From CAVQHY01 sp963712465 (GTDB taxonomy: Bacteria > Actinomycetota > Thermoleophilia > Gaiellales > Gaiellaceae), in assembly GCA_963712465.1 (NCBI GenBank), contig CAVQHY010000008.1, positions 558,001 through 622,000 of the forward strand: a stretch of 64,000 bases of DNA, in the 5' to 3' direction. Shown here one piece after another: positions 1 through 8,521 of this stretch. Position numbers and translations under genes: made by a program. Each line of letters begins with the position of its first letter. Positions within the stretch are counted from its first letter, which is position 1. The notes beneath the pieces were generated by a model. That model ran no database searches. It was not told where the DNA came from and saw nothing but the letters and a program-made list of their open reading frames with translations.

Positions 1-1
1 G

Positions 2-340
2 TTCTCACCGGCGACGGTCGCGACCGGAGCGCGGATCCTTACGATCAGCGGCCAGATCGCGCAAGGGCAGGACGGCGCACTCGTGGGAGGCGACGATGCC
101 GAGGCGCAGGCTCACCAGTGCCTCCTCAACATCGATGCGCTTCTCCGCGCTGCCGGAGCGAAGAAGGAGGACGTCGTGCGCGTAGGCGTCTATCTCACGA
201 ACATGACCGACCGTGCCGCCGTCGGGCGCGCGCGCACTGAGTACTTCGGCGACCATCGACCGGCCGCCACGCTCGTCGAGGTGTCCGCGCTCATAGCACC
301 CGAGTTCCGCGTCGAGATCGAAGCGACAGCGGTGTTCTGA
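2..340 (+). CDS. RidA/YjgF/UK114 family protein (5' partial)
   Basis: The frame is open from the window edge, so the start lies upstream. About 112 residues are visible, nearly a full RidA domain (usually about 130 residues). The TISGQIAQ segment, a GAKKEDVVRVGVYLTNM stretch and the VEIEA ending near the C-terminus are characteristic. Family members deaminate reactive enamine/imine intermediates from PLP enzymes, and several sit in catabolic operons, which suits the gene block that follows. Its stop codon directly abuts the stop of the convergent next gene. Substrate is unknown. Confidence 0.85.
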   Translation, partial: FSPATVATGARILTISGQIAQGQDGALVGGDDAEAQAHQCLLNIDALLRAAGAKKEDVVRVGVYLTNMTDRAAVGRARTEYFGDHRPAATLVEVSALIAPEFRVEIEATAVF

Positions 341-700
341 CTACGGCACGACGGAGGAGTCCCAGACCGCGTGGTCAGACACGATCAGACCGTTCTCGAC
401 CCGAAAATAGGAGGCCCCGATCGCCTGCCAGCAAGCCTGCCTGCCCCCACCAGAAAACCGCCACGTCCAGGCAACACTCCGGTCGTCGGTGAGCGCGCAC
501 GAGCCCTCGAGGCGGGCGTCCTCCATCTCCGCCCACATCGACGTGTAGTAGCGTCGGAGCGCGCCCCTGCCCCTGATCGGCGTCAAGAGCGTTGGATCGG
601 CCATCTCTGCACCCGGCGCGTACAGCGACACGACACCCTCGACGTCGTGCTCGTTCCAGCGACGAAGGAACTCAGCAAGAAGCGGCGGCAAGCTCGACAC
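341..700 (-). CDS. SnoaL/NTF2-like small protein
   Basis: About 119 residues from the GTG at 700; an upstream start at 790 would run into the divergent hydrolase gene and is less likely. The pattern (LLAEFLRRWNEHDVEGVVSL, then a GRGALRRYYTSMW segment, then Trp-rich strands such as VAWTWRFSGGG) is that of the NTF2-like/SnoaL cone fold, used by small isomerases, hydrolases and ligand binders. It is the only minus-strand gene in the first 17 kb and its start lies 11 bp from that of the next gene. Specific function cannot be assigned. Confidence 0.6.
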   Translation of the reverse strand: MSSLPPLLAEFLRRWNEHDVEGVVSLYAPGAEMADPTLLTPIRGRGALRRYYTSMWAEMEDARLEGSCALTDDRSVAWTWRFSGGGRQACWQAIGASYFRVENGLIVSDHAVWDSSVVP

Positions 701-711
701 GCGAACGCAGC

Positions 712-1794
712 ATGAACGCAGGCGCGGATGCCGTCGGACGAGTGATGACGGTGCTCGGACCTCGCGATCCCGTCTCACTGGGGACGACACTTGTACACGA
801 GCATCTCTTCATCGACCTGCGACGCGCCTCGTTCACGCCGCCACCCGGCGACTTTGCCACCATCGCTGAGGCTCCCGCATCGAGCCTTGCTCGGCCTGTC
901 CTTGAACGCCACTCGTGTTCGGTGCGCGACAACCTCGTCCTGGATGACGTCGACCTCGCCGTCGCCGAACTCGAACGATTCGCAGCCGTTGGAGGTGGCG
1001 CGATCGTCGACGTAACCCCGCCCGACATCGGCCGGTCGCCCGAGCTTCTTCGCGAGGTTTCGCAGCGAACCGGTGTGGCAGTCGTCATGGGCTCCGGACG
1101 CTACTGCGAGATCGGATATCGGGACCGCGACCTCGAGCGGAGCGAGAAAGACGTGGAGGAAGAGCTCATCCGTGAGCTCTCGGAAGGCGCCGATGCCACA
1201 GGCATCCGGCCAGGGATCATTGGCGAGATTGGCGTCAACGGCGAGGCTCTCGTATCGAGACGGCTCGTCGGCGAGATGACGGTGGCTGAACGGCGGACGC
1301 TGCGAGCCGCCTCGCGTGCCTCTGCGCTCACGGGGGCCCCCATGACGGTACACATGCCGTCTCGTGCTGGTGCTGTTTCGGCGGTATTAGACGTGCTGAA
1401 CGAAGTCGACGCGCCGCTCGAGCGCATCTCGCTCAGCCACATGGACACGATCGACGACATCGGACTGCACGAGGAGACGATCGACCAGGGGCTGTGGATC
1501 CAGTACGACTGCTTCGGCATGGCGCTCAGCAACAACTGGTACGCCGACCCGGGGGACGATCTGCGCTGCGAATGGCTCGCCCGCCACCGCGAGACGGGTC
1601 GGCTCCGCCGCGTGCTTGTCTCCCACGATGTCTGGGGAAAGGCGCAGCTTCGAGCTTTCGGCGGCGCCGGCTACGACCATCTCACTACCGCGATCGTGCC
1701 GCGACTGCGCGAGCTCGGCTTCGGCGACGACGAGCTCAGGCAGCTGTTCGTGTCCGGCCCAGCCGAGTTCCTCACCTGGAAGGACCCCGGATGA
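712..1794 (+). CDS. Phosphotriesterase-family metal-dependent hydrolase
   Basis: 360 residues from ATG 712. Amidohydrolase-fold ligands are visible in order: HEH near residues 29-31, a Glu in IIGEIG where many relatives carry a carboxylated Lys or Glu bridge, His in TVHMPSR, His in LSHMD, and Asp in LVSHD. Members hydrolyse lactones or phosphotriesters in the cytoplasm; a lactonase-like role would fit the surrounding sugar/acid dehydrogenases, but this is inference. It ends in an ATGA overlap with a tiny ORF that leads into ABC permease genes, so it is probably the first gene of the operon. Confidence 0.85.
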   Translation: MNAGADAVGRVMTVLGPRDPVSLGTTLVHEHLFIDLRRASFTPPPGDFATIAEAPASSLARPVLERHSCSVRDNLVLDDVDLAVAELERFAAVGGGAIVDVTPPDIGRSPELLREVSQRTGVAVVMGSGRYCEIGYRDRDLERSEKDVEEELIRELSEGADATGIRPGIIGEIGVNGEALVSRRLVGEMTVAERRTLRAASRASALTGAPMTVHMPSRAGAVSAVLDVLNEVDAPLERISLSHMDTIDDIGLHEETIDQGLWIQYDCFGMALSNNWYADPGDDLRCEWLARHRETGRLRRVLVSHDVWGKAQLRAFGGAGYDHLTTAIVPRLRELGFGDDELRQLFVSGPAEFLTWKDPG

Positions 1795-1910
1795 GCACTG
1801 GGCCCGCCGGTCGCGAGATCGCGAGCGCGAGCACGTTCGGTCGGCTTGGCGACTGCCCGGTCGTGGACACGGAGAGCGAAGTCCGCAATTGGTGGTTTGA
1901 CACGACATGA
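1791..1910 (+). CDS. 39-residue peptide coupled at both ends
   Basis: ATG at 1791 overlaps the stop of the phosphotriesterase gene (ATGA) and its own TGA overlaps the ATG of the first permease gene (ATGA again). The product starts MSTGPAGREI and ends VRNWWFDTT. It has no membrane segment or signal peptide and I recognise no family. Exact coupling on both sides suggests it is translated, either as a real small protein or as a coupling leader carrying ribosomes to the permease gene. Confidence 0.5.
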   Translation: MSTGPAGREIASASTFGRLGDCPVVDTESEVRNWWFDTT

Positions 1911-2845
1911 GTGAGAGCGCTACCGCGGCACCGCCACTCGAAGCGGCCCGCGTGCGCGAGCGCGGCTACTGGGGCGAGGCACTTCGCGAACTCGCGCACG
2001 ACTGGACCGCGGTCCTCGGCTTCATACTCGTCGTCGCACTTTTGCTGCTCGCGATCTTCGCGCCGCTGCTCGCTCCGTACGACCCCAACTTCCAACATCG
2101 GCTGGGGCTCTCCGAAGCCGGCGAGCCGCTCCCGCCCTCGAGCGAATTCAAGCTCGGGACCGACGCGCTTGGGCGCGACGAGCTGTCACGCCTCCTCTAC
2201 GGCGCACGCGTTTCGCTCGGCGTCGGGATCGGAGCCAACCTCATCGCCGCGATCATCGGCGTCGCGATCGGTGGCCTCGCGGCAATGGCCGGACGACATG
2301 TGCAGACGCTGCTCATGCGAGCGGTGGATGTTGTCCTCTCGTTCCCAATCATGCTGCTCGCGATCGCGCTCCTGGCAGTTACCGAGCCCAATCTGCCCAC
2401 GATCATGATCATCATCGGAGTCAGCTTCGGCGCCTACCTCTCACGGCTGATGTTCACGCAGGCCGTGACCCTGAAGGAGCGAGAGTTCGTCCTCGCCGCA
2501 CGGACAGCCGGCGTCCGCCCGAACTGGATCCTCATCCGCCACGTCGTGCCGCACCTGATGCCTTCCGTCCTCGTCTACTGCACCCTGGGCGTCGCAACGG
2601 CAATCCAACTCGAAGCCGCTCTCTCGTACGTCGGAATCGGCATCCGCCCACCCGATCCCTCCTGGGGGAACATGATCGCCGACGGGCAGACCTATCTGTT
2701 CTCAGCTCCCTGGCTTGTCGCGTTCCCGGGCGCAGCGATCGTCATCACCATGCTGGGATTCTCCCTTCTCGGCGACGGTCTTCGCGACGCACTCGATCCC
2801 ACTCTCGAGCGGCGCACCCGTCTGCTGCTCGGTGGCGTGCGCTGA
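1907..2845 (+). CDS. ABC transporter permease, Dpp/Opp type (DppC-like)
   Basis: 312 residues with an N-terminal cytoplasmic stretch, a first membrane helix around residues 35-55, and the LGTDALGRDELSRLLYGARVS segment typical of DppC/OppC permeases. Later helices carry the EAA-loop region (AARTAGVRPNWILIRHVVPH) that contacts the ATPase. It would form one half of an inner-membrane importer for peptides, opines or glycosides with the next gene. The C-type subunit precedes the B-type one here, the reverse of the usual order. No binding-protein gene is present; it may lie upstream of the window or elsewhere. Confidence 0.9.
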   Translation: MSESATAAPPLEAARVRERGYWGEALRELAHDWTAVLGFILVVALLLLAIFAPLLAPYDPNFQHRLGLSEAGEPLPPSSEFKLGTDALGRDELSRLLYGARVSLGVGIGANLIAAIIGVAIGGLAAMAGRHVQTLLMRAVDVVLSFPIMLLAIALLAVTEPNLPTIMIIIGVSFGAYLSRLMFTQAVTLKEREFVLAARTAGVRPNWILIRHVVPHLMPSVLVYCTLGVATAIQLEAALSYVGIGIRPPDPSWGNMIADGQTYLFSAPWLVAFPGAAIVITMLGFSLLGDGLRDALDPTLERRTRLLLGGVR

Positions 2846-3765
2846 TGGCGCGATACGCGATGAGACGGATCATCTGGACGATCGTCGTCCTCTGGGTCAT
2901 CGTCACGCTGACGTTCGGCGCGACGTTCCTTTCGCCAATCGATCCGGCTCGTTCGTACGCGGGGCTGCGAGCGAGTGACCAGGTGATCGAGAACGTCCGC
3001 GAAGACTTCGGGCTGAACGACCCGATCTTCGTCCAGTACTTTCGGTATCTCGGCCGAATCGCCCACGGCGACTTGGGCCGGTCGTTCGCCACCGACGAGC
3101 CGGTCAGAGAAGCGATCTTCGATCGACTGCCCGAAACTGCCCTCCTCGCCCTGGCCGCGGCGATCATCCAGATCACCATCGGCGTTCCGCTCGGTCTGAT
3201 CGCCGCACTGAAGCGCCGCACCTTCATCGACCGCGGGATCCTTCTCTTCTCGCTCGTCGGGGTGGTGGTTCCGGCATTCGTTCTCGGCTTCCTCTTTCTC
3301 TATTTCTTCGCGTTCAAACTCGGCTGGTTTCCGCTGGGGGGTTCCGGTTCGTTCTCGCAGCTCGTCCTGCCAGCGCTGACGCTCGGCGTGGCCGGAGCGG
3401 CCTGGTACGCGCGCATGCTGCGCTCAACGACCCTGAACATCCTCTCCGAGGATTACGTGAGGATGGCCCGAGCCAAGGGCCTTTCCGAACGCCTCGTCGT
3501 GCTCCGCCACGTAATGCGAAACGCGATCGGCCCGATCATCACGATGATCGGCCTCGACGTCGGCGTCTTCCTAGGCGGCGTGCTCATAATCGAGCGCGTG
3601 TTTGCCTGGCCGGGGATCGGCGACCAGGCCTGGCGCGCAATCACGTTCAACGACATCCCGATGGTCATGGGCACCGTCCTGATCGCCGCATTCTTCGTCA
3701 CGATCTTCAATCTTCTCGCCGACCTCGCCAACGCCGCGCTCGACCCACGAGTGGCATATGCCTAG
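2845..3765 (+). CDS. ABC transporter permease, Dpp/Opp type (DppB-like)
   Basis: 306 residues; ATG 2845 overlaps the preceding stop by one base (TGATG). Typical DppB/OppB layout: one N-terminal helix, a large extracytoplasmic loop (about residues 30-95, with DPIFVQYFRYLGRIAHGDLG), then five helices. The EAA-loop segment DYVRMARAKGLSERLVVLRHVMRN lies near residues 200-223. It pairs with the preceding permease and the two ATPases at 4245-6223. Confidence 0.9.
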   Translation: MARYAMRRIIWTIVVLWVIVTLTFGATFLSPIDPARSYAGLRASDQVIENVREDFGLNDPIFVQYFRYLGRIAHGDLGRSFATDEPVREAIFDRLPETALLALAAAIIQITIGVPLGLIAALKRRTFIDRGILLFSLVGVVVPAFVLGFLFLYFFAFKLGWFPLGGSGSFSQLVLPALTLGVAGAAWYARMLRSTTLNILSEDYVRMARAKGLSERLVVLRHVMRNAIGPIITMIGLDVGVFLGGVLIIERVFAWPGIGDQAWRAITFNDIPMVMGTVLIAAFFVTIFNLLADLANAALDPRVAYA

Positions 3766-3876
3766 TCCTCGACCTGGGCGACGCCCTGTCCCACTCCAGG
3801 GGCGAGAACGCCTATGGACTCGTGGGCAGCACGATTCCGCCGCTCCAGCATGCAGGCCATCGACAGGGAGGACGCC

Positions 3877-4248
3877 GTGATCTACCACGTCAAGGCAACA
3901 AGCGTCGAGCTGGAACCGATTCCGGACGATGACGAGCACGAGGGGCCAGCCACATCCGCCTACGGCACGGTCTACACCAGCGGCGACAACATCGTCCACG
4001 TCGGCCTCTGGGAGTTCAACGGCGAGCAGCGCACCAAGCCGAGCAGCGGTGTTGAGGAAGGGTATGAGGAGATCATCGTCCTCGTCGAGGGCAGCCTGAC
4101 CGTCGAGTGCGACGGCGGTACATACGAGCTCGGCCCGGGCGACGTGATCATCTACGACTGTCCGATCGGCGCGAAGCGGCTCACCTCGCCTGGCTTCAAG
4201 GCCGTCTACGTCATCCGCTACCGAAACGGGGCGGTCGCCTCCGCGTGA
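3877..4248 (+). CDS. Cupin-domain protein
   Basis: About 123 residues. An AGGGAGG ribosome site at 3865-3871 lies 5 bases before GTG 3877, which decides this start over in-frame ATGs at 3814 and 3850. One cupin barrel: GYEEIIVLVEGSLTVECDGG followed by YELGPGDVIIYDCPIGA. Few of the usual metal-binding His residues are present, so catalysis is uncertain; it may bind or isomerise a sugar acid. It sits between the permease and ATPase genes and overlaps the next gene by 4 bases. Confidence 0.75.
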   Translation: MIYHVKATSVELEPIPDDDEHEGPATSAYGTVYTSGDNIVHVGLWEFNGEQRTKPSSGVEEGYEEIIVLVEGSLTVECDGGTYELGPGDVIIYDCPIGAKRLTSPGFKAVYVIRYRNGAVASA

Positions 4249-5225
4249 CTGCGCTTCTCTCCGTTCGCGACCTTGAAACCGCCTTCTCCGTTGAGGAGGG
4301 GCTGGCCCGTGCCGTTCGCGGGGTCTCCTTCGACCTCAACGCCGGCGAGACGCTTGGCCTCGTCGGGGAGTCCGGTTGTGGCAAGAGCGTGACGGCCTTG
4401 TCGATCATTCGGCTGCTGCCGTCAACGGCACGCGTCATCGCCGGGACGGTCGAGTTCGACGGTCGCAACGTTCTGGCAATGTCGAAGCGCGAGCTCCGCC
4501 GGCTCCGCGGAGGGAAGATCGCAATGGTCTTCCAGGACTCGATGACCAGCCTCAATCCGCTCCTGACGGTCGGCCGGCAGATCACCGAGAGTCTGGAGAC
4601 GCACGTGGGCCTGTCCAGCCGTGAGGCGCGACTGCGCGCGCTCGAACTTCTCGAGGAGGTCGGCGTCTCGGAGGGGCCCCGTCGGCTCTCCCAATATCCG
4701 CACCAGCTCTCTGGAGGTCTTCGCCAGCGCGTCGCGGTCGCGATCGCGCTTGCGCCGAATCCAGCCGTACTGATCGCAGACGAGCCGACGACCGCGGTGG
4801 ACGTGACGATCCAGGCCCAGCTCGTTGAACTGCTCAAGCGCGAGCAGGCCGACCGGCAGATGGCGCTTCTGCTGATCACCCACGACCTCGGTGTCGTGGC
4901 CGGCATCGCCGACCGACTTGCCGTCATGTACTCAGGGCGGATCGTCGAAGAGGGGCCAACCGAGCTGGTGTTCGCCGATCCCCGGCATCCGTACACGCTC
5001 GGCCTCATGCGCTCGATCCCGAGAATCGACGGCGAGCTCCTGGAGCGACTGCCGTCGATTCAGGGAGCTCCGCCGCCGATCTGGGCACTGCCGACCGGCT
5101 GTCCCTTCCGGCCTCGCTGTCCCTTTGTGCTGGCCCGCTGCGAAAGCGAGGATCCCCCGCTCGAACCGATCGACGAGGGACACGCGACCGCCTGTTTTGC
5201 CGACGTGCGCGAGGCAGTGCGGTGA
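4245..5225 (+). CDS. ABC transporter ATPase, Dpp/Opp type (DppD-like)
   Basis: 326 residues from GTG 4245 (GTGA overlap). Walker A GESGCGKS, Q-loop MVFQDSMTSLNP, signature LSGGLRQR, Walker B VLIADEPT and switch His in LLITHD are all present. The C-terminus has the oligopeptide-transporter Cys cluster (CPFRPRCPFVLARC) that binds an iron-sulfur cluster or metal in this family. It energises import together with the next ATPase. The signature reads LSGGL rather than the commoner LSGGM. Confidence 0.92.
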   Translation: MTALLSVRDLETAFSVEEGLARAVRGVSFDLNAGETLGLVGESGCGKSVTALSIIRLLPSTARVIAGTVEFDGRNVLAMSKRELRRLRGGKIAMVFQDSMTSLNPLLTVGRQITESLETHVGLSSREARLRALELLEEVGVSEGPRRLSQYPHQLSGGLRQRVAVAIALAPNPAVLIADEPTTAVDVTIQAQLVELLKREQADRQMALLLITHDLGVVAGIADRLAVMYSGRIVEEGPTELVFADPRHPYTLGLMRSIPRIDGELLERLPSIQGAPPPIWALPTGCPFRPRCPFVLARCESEDPPLEPIDEGHATACFADVREAVR

Positions 5226-6223
5226 ATACGAACGGAGCGCTCGTTGAGGTCCGCGGGCTCTGCGTCGAGTTCAAGGTCTCCGCACGGGACTGGCTGGCCA
5301 GCTCCCAGAAGCTCCGCGCCGTCGACCGAGTCAGCTTCGACGTCGCCCGAGGAGAGACATTTGCGCTCGTCGGTGAGTCCGGCTGCGGCAAGACAACGCT
5401 CGGGCGAACGATGGTCTGCCTGTACGAGCCTGTCGAAGGGCAGGTCATCTTTGACGGCATCGATCTCGCCGGTCTCCATGGCGCAGGACTCCGTCGCTTC
5501 CGTCGGCGGGCGCAGATGATCTTTCAAGACCCGTACGCATCCCTGAACCCGCGAATGAAGGTCGAAGACGTGATCGCCGAGCCGCTCCGCGCCCACCGAG
5601 TCGGCTCGAGGTCGGAACGACGCGATCGCGTCAACGAGCTTCTCGACCTTGTCGGGCTCCCCGAGCAGGCCAGAAGCCGTTTCCCGCATGCCTTCTCTGG
5701 CGGCCAGCGCCAGCGCATCGGGATCGCGCGCGCTCTTGCGCTTCGTCCTGAGCTCGTTATCGCCGACGAGCCCGTCTCCGCGCTCGACGTCTCGATCCAG
5801 GCCCAGATCGTCAACCTTCTCAAGGACCTGCAGGGCGAGCTCGGTCTCACGCTTGTCTTCATCGCCCACGACCTGGCCGTGGTGCGCCAGATCGCGACAC
5901 GCGTGGCCGTCATGTACCTCGGCAACCTAGTCGAGGTCGGCTCGAGAGACGCGATCTTCGACAACCCGCACCACCCGTACACTCAGTCGTTGCTCTCCGC
6001 GGTGCCCGTGCCCGACCCAGCTGTGGAGCAGACGCGTGAGCGAATCGTCCTTGTCGGCGACGTACCGAGCCCGATCTCGCCGCCGTCGGGCTGTCGCTTC
6101 CACACTCGCTGCCCGCTGGTTCACGAGCCCTGTCGCTCCGTCGAGCCGGCGCTGCGCCCGACCGCCGATGGTCGTCTCGTCGCCTGTCACCTCGTTCATC
6201 CACCCGACAACGCTCATGCCTGA
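5222..6223 (+). CDS. ABC transporter ATPase, Dpp/Opp type (DppF-like)
   Basis: 333 residues from GTG 5222 (GTGA overlap). Walker A GESGCGKT, signature FSGGQRQR, Walker B LVIADEPVSALD and HD switch FIAHDLAVV. The C-terminal oligopeptide-transporter region has Cys in CRFHTRCPLVHEPC. It forms the ATPase heterodimer with the preceding product. The M24 gene starts 8 bases inside this gene's end. Confidence 0.92.
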   Translation: MNTNGALVEVRGLCVEFKVSARDWLASSQKLRAVDRVSFDVARGETFALVGESGCGKTTLGRTMVCLYEPVEGQVIFDGIDLAGLHGAGLRRFRRRAQMIFQDPYASLNPRMKVEDVIAEPLRAHRVGSRSERRDRVNELLDLVGLPEQARSRFPHAFSGGQRQRIGIARALALRPELVIADEPVSALDVSIQAQIVNLLKDLQGELGLTLVFIAHDLAVVRQIATRVAVMYLGNLVEVGSRDAIFDNPHHPYTQSLLSAVPVPDPAVEQTRERIVLVGDVPSPISPPSGCRFHTRCPLVHEPCRSVEPALRPTADGRLVACHLVHPPDNAHA

Positions 6224-7361
6224 TTACCAGCGGCGTCTCGACTCCTTCCGCACGCGCCTCGAAGCCGTAGGCGTTTCGGCTGCGTTCCTCCCGGAGTCGG
6301 CCGATCTCGAGTACCTGACCGGCGTTCCCCGCGCAAGGCACGTCTCGGACCCGGCGTGGGACGCGGAGGTCGCGGTCGAGGGTTGCTTCATCGGCCTCCG
6401 CGGGACGCCAGTCTTCCTCTTCACGCACAGCGAGTGGTCGCTCCCAGCCGCAGCAGCGGTAGAGCCCTACGAAGTCATGCGGATGCCGCCGACAGACAAT
6501 CCGGTGGATTGGCTTCGGCGGGCTGCCAGGACCGTCGGCGCGAATGGAACCGTCGGGCTCGGCGATCGTGTCCCGTTCAGCCAGGTGCAGGCTCTTCACG
6601 AAGCCCTGGCCGACACTCATCTAGTAACGGCATCGGAATATGTCCTAGAGCTCCGTCTTTGCAAGGAGGACGAGGAGATCCATGACATGCGCGCGGCATG
6701 TGCGATCGCCCTTCGAGCGCTGGAGGCGACACTGCCACGGTTCGGCGCGTCCTTCACGCGTGGCGACTTTCTGCGGGAGCTCGAGCACCAGCTCATCGGT
6801 GCCGGATCAGAGCGCGTCGCCTATGCGCCCGACTTGTATGCGGTCGGACCGCACACCTCCGTTGTTTGGTCATCCGATGCCCTCGGGTCTCCGAACGCGC
6901 CAATCAGAGCCCCCGCCTCGGTCACCGTTGACTATGGGGCGGTCTGGAACGGCTACCGCTCGGACATCGGCCGGACCATCTATGTCGGTGAGCCACCGAG
7001 CGGGCAAGAGGACGCGCTACGCGTAGTCCGCATCGGCCAGGAAGCAGCGATCGCGGCGCTTCGCCCCGGGGTGCCCGCAGAGGACGTCGACCGGGCCGCA
7101 CGCGAGATCCTCGAAAACGCCGGGCTCGGCGATGCCTTCTGGATCCCATCCGGCCACGGGATCGGGCTCGAGATCCATGAGCCGCCGAGACTTCGCGCAG
7201 GCATCAAAGACCCGGTGCCCGAACGGGCGACGGTCACCGTTGAAATTGCGGCGTGGCGCGAAGCGACGACCGCTGCCTTCTGGGAAGACGACGTGGTGGT
7301 CTGGGCGGACGGAGCTGAGAAGCTCTCAACCGGTTTCGACGAGCCCTATGTGATCGCGTGA
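6216..7361 (+). CDS. M24 (creatinase/prolidase-fold) family protein
   Basis: 381 residues; ATG 6216 overlaps the ATPase gene by 8 bases. An N-terminal creatinase-like domain (about residues 1-140) precedes a pita-bread catalytic domain. Dimetal ligands are visible: the Asp pair in VTVDYGAVWNGYRSDIGRT, His in GHGIGLEIHEPP, Glu in VTVEIAAW and a late Glu in FWEDDVVV. Such proteins are Xaa-Pro peptidases or creatinase/ectoine-type hydrolases. Next to a Dpp-type importer, cleavage of an imported dipeptide or C-N compound is plausible, but the substrate is unknown. Confidence 0.85.
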   Translation: MPDYQRRLDSFRTRLEAVGVSAAFLPESADLEYLTGVPRARHVSDPAWDAEVAVEGCFIGLRGTPVFLFTHSEWSLPAAAAVEPYEVMRMPPTDNPVDWLRRAARTVGANGTVGLGDRVPFSQVQALHEALADTHLVTASEYVLELRLCKEDEEIHDMRAACAIALRALEATLPRFGASFTRGDFLRELEHQLIGAGSERVAYAPDLYAVGPHTSVVWSSDALGSPNAPIRAPASVTVDYGAVWNGYRSDIGRTIYVGEPPSGQEDALRVVRIGQEAAIAALRPGVPAEDVDRAAREILENAGLGDAFWIPSGHGIGLEIHEPPRLRAGIKDPVPERATVTVEIAAWREATTAAFWEDDVVVWADGAEKLSTGFDEPYVIA

Positions 7362-8521
7362 GCCGCGCCTTCTGGCTCAGCTCTGCTGTGATCTTTCTCG
7401 ACGAGACGCTCTTCGTTGCTATCTACCCGCTTCTCCCGGACTTCGCCCGTGAGCTTGACCTCACCAGAGCCGAAGTCGGGCTGCTGCTCGCTGCCTACCC
7501 GCTGTTCATGCTCGTCTCGAGCTTGGCGGCTGGGGTTCTCGTCGACCGCTTCGGGGGAAGGTGGCCCGTCTCTGCGGGTTGTGCCCTGCTCGTGGTTGCG
7601 ACCGTTGCCTTCGCGTACGCCGACACCGGCTGGCAGCTCTGGGCTGCGCGCGGGACGCAGGGACTCGCGTCCGGCCTCACCTCGGTTGCCGGCATGGCTG
7701 TCATCGCCGGCGGTGCCGTCTCCAGCAGGCGTGCAACGGTGATCGGCCTCGCGACTGCCCTGCAGGGGACGAGCGTCTTCTTCGGTCCGGTGCTCGGCGG
7801 GTTCGCAGCGCCCGCGTTTGGCATCGAGATCGCCTTCCTGATCCCTGCCATGTTCGGGATCCTCGTCTTCGTTGCCCTGCTCGCGCCCGGGTGGGCAGAG
7901 CCGAAAGCTGCTGGCGAAGGCTCGTTTGGGGGCGCTCTCCTCGCCGCGCTTCGAAGCCCCGTCGCCAGGGGAGCGGCGGCGTGCATCTTCGCGGTTGGCT
8001 TCACGGCCAGCGCGGCTCAGACACTGGCGCCGCTTCGGCTCGGCGAGTCCGGCTATTCAGCCGAGGACATTGGCGGCATCTTCCTGCTCGGGGCAGTGAT
8101 CGCCCTTGCTCTGACGCCGCTCGCCGGCCGGCTGGCCGACCACCGAGGAGCTCGGAGAATTTCCGTCATCTGGACGACGCTCCTCGCGCTTCTCTTGCTC
8201 GCGCCTGCTCTCTCCGATGCCCGTTGGGTCACCGTTTTCCTGCTCGTGGCGCTTGTCCCGCTGGTCAGAGTGGGCGGAACTCTCGGCTACGCCCTCGGCG
8301 CAGAGCATGCGCCGCTCGGCGCGGGGCTCGCGGCCGGCTACGGAGTCGCGCTTGCCGCCTGGTCTCTCGGCGCAGTACTCGGGCCAATTACCGCAGGGGC
8401 GATCGCAGACGTCTTCGGGGACGCGGCGGCGTTCGCGGTCGCGGCTGCCGCGGCCGGGCTACTCGTGATTCCGATCGCCGCGGCACGCCGCGGGCCCGCC
8501 GAGCGCTACGCCGTTGCCTGA
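7358..8521 (+). CDS. Major facilitator superfamily transporter
   Basis: 387 residues from GTG 7358 (GTGA overlap), about 12 predicted membrane helices. The MFS loop 2-3 motif is recognisable as GVLVDRFGGRW, with a matching GRLADHRGARR in the second half. It is likely a drug/H+-antiporter-like (DHA1) carrier exporting or importing a small metabolite. Its position between the peptidase and dehydrogenases makes a carrier for the pathway's substrate or product plausible. Confidence 0.85.
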   Translation: MSRAFWLSSAVIFLDETLFVAIYPLLPDFARELDLTRAEVGLLLAAYPLFMLVSSLAAGVLVDRFGGRWPVSAGCALLVVATVAFAYADTGWQLWAARGTQGLASGLTSVAGMAVIAGGAVSSRRATVIGLATALQGTSVFFGPVLGGFAAPAFGIEIAFLIPAMFGILVFVALLAPGWAEPKAAGEGSFGGALLAALRSPVARGAAACIFAVGFTASAAQTLAPLRLGESGYSAEDIGGIFLLGAVIALALTPLAGRLADHRGARRISVIWTTLLALLLLAPALSDARWVTVFLLVALVPLVRVGGTLGYALGAEHAPLGAGLAAGYGVALAAWSLGAVLGPITAGAIADVFGDAAAFAVAAAAAGLLVIPIAAARRGPAERYAVA

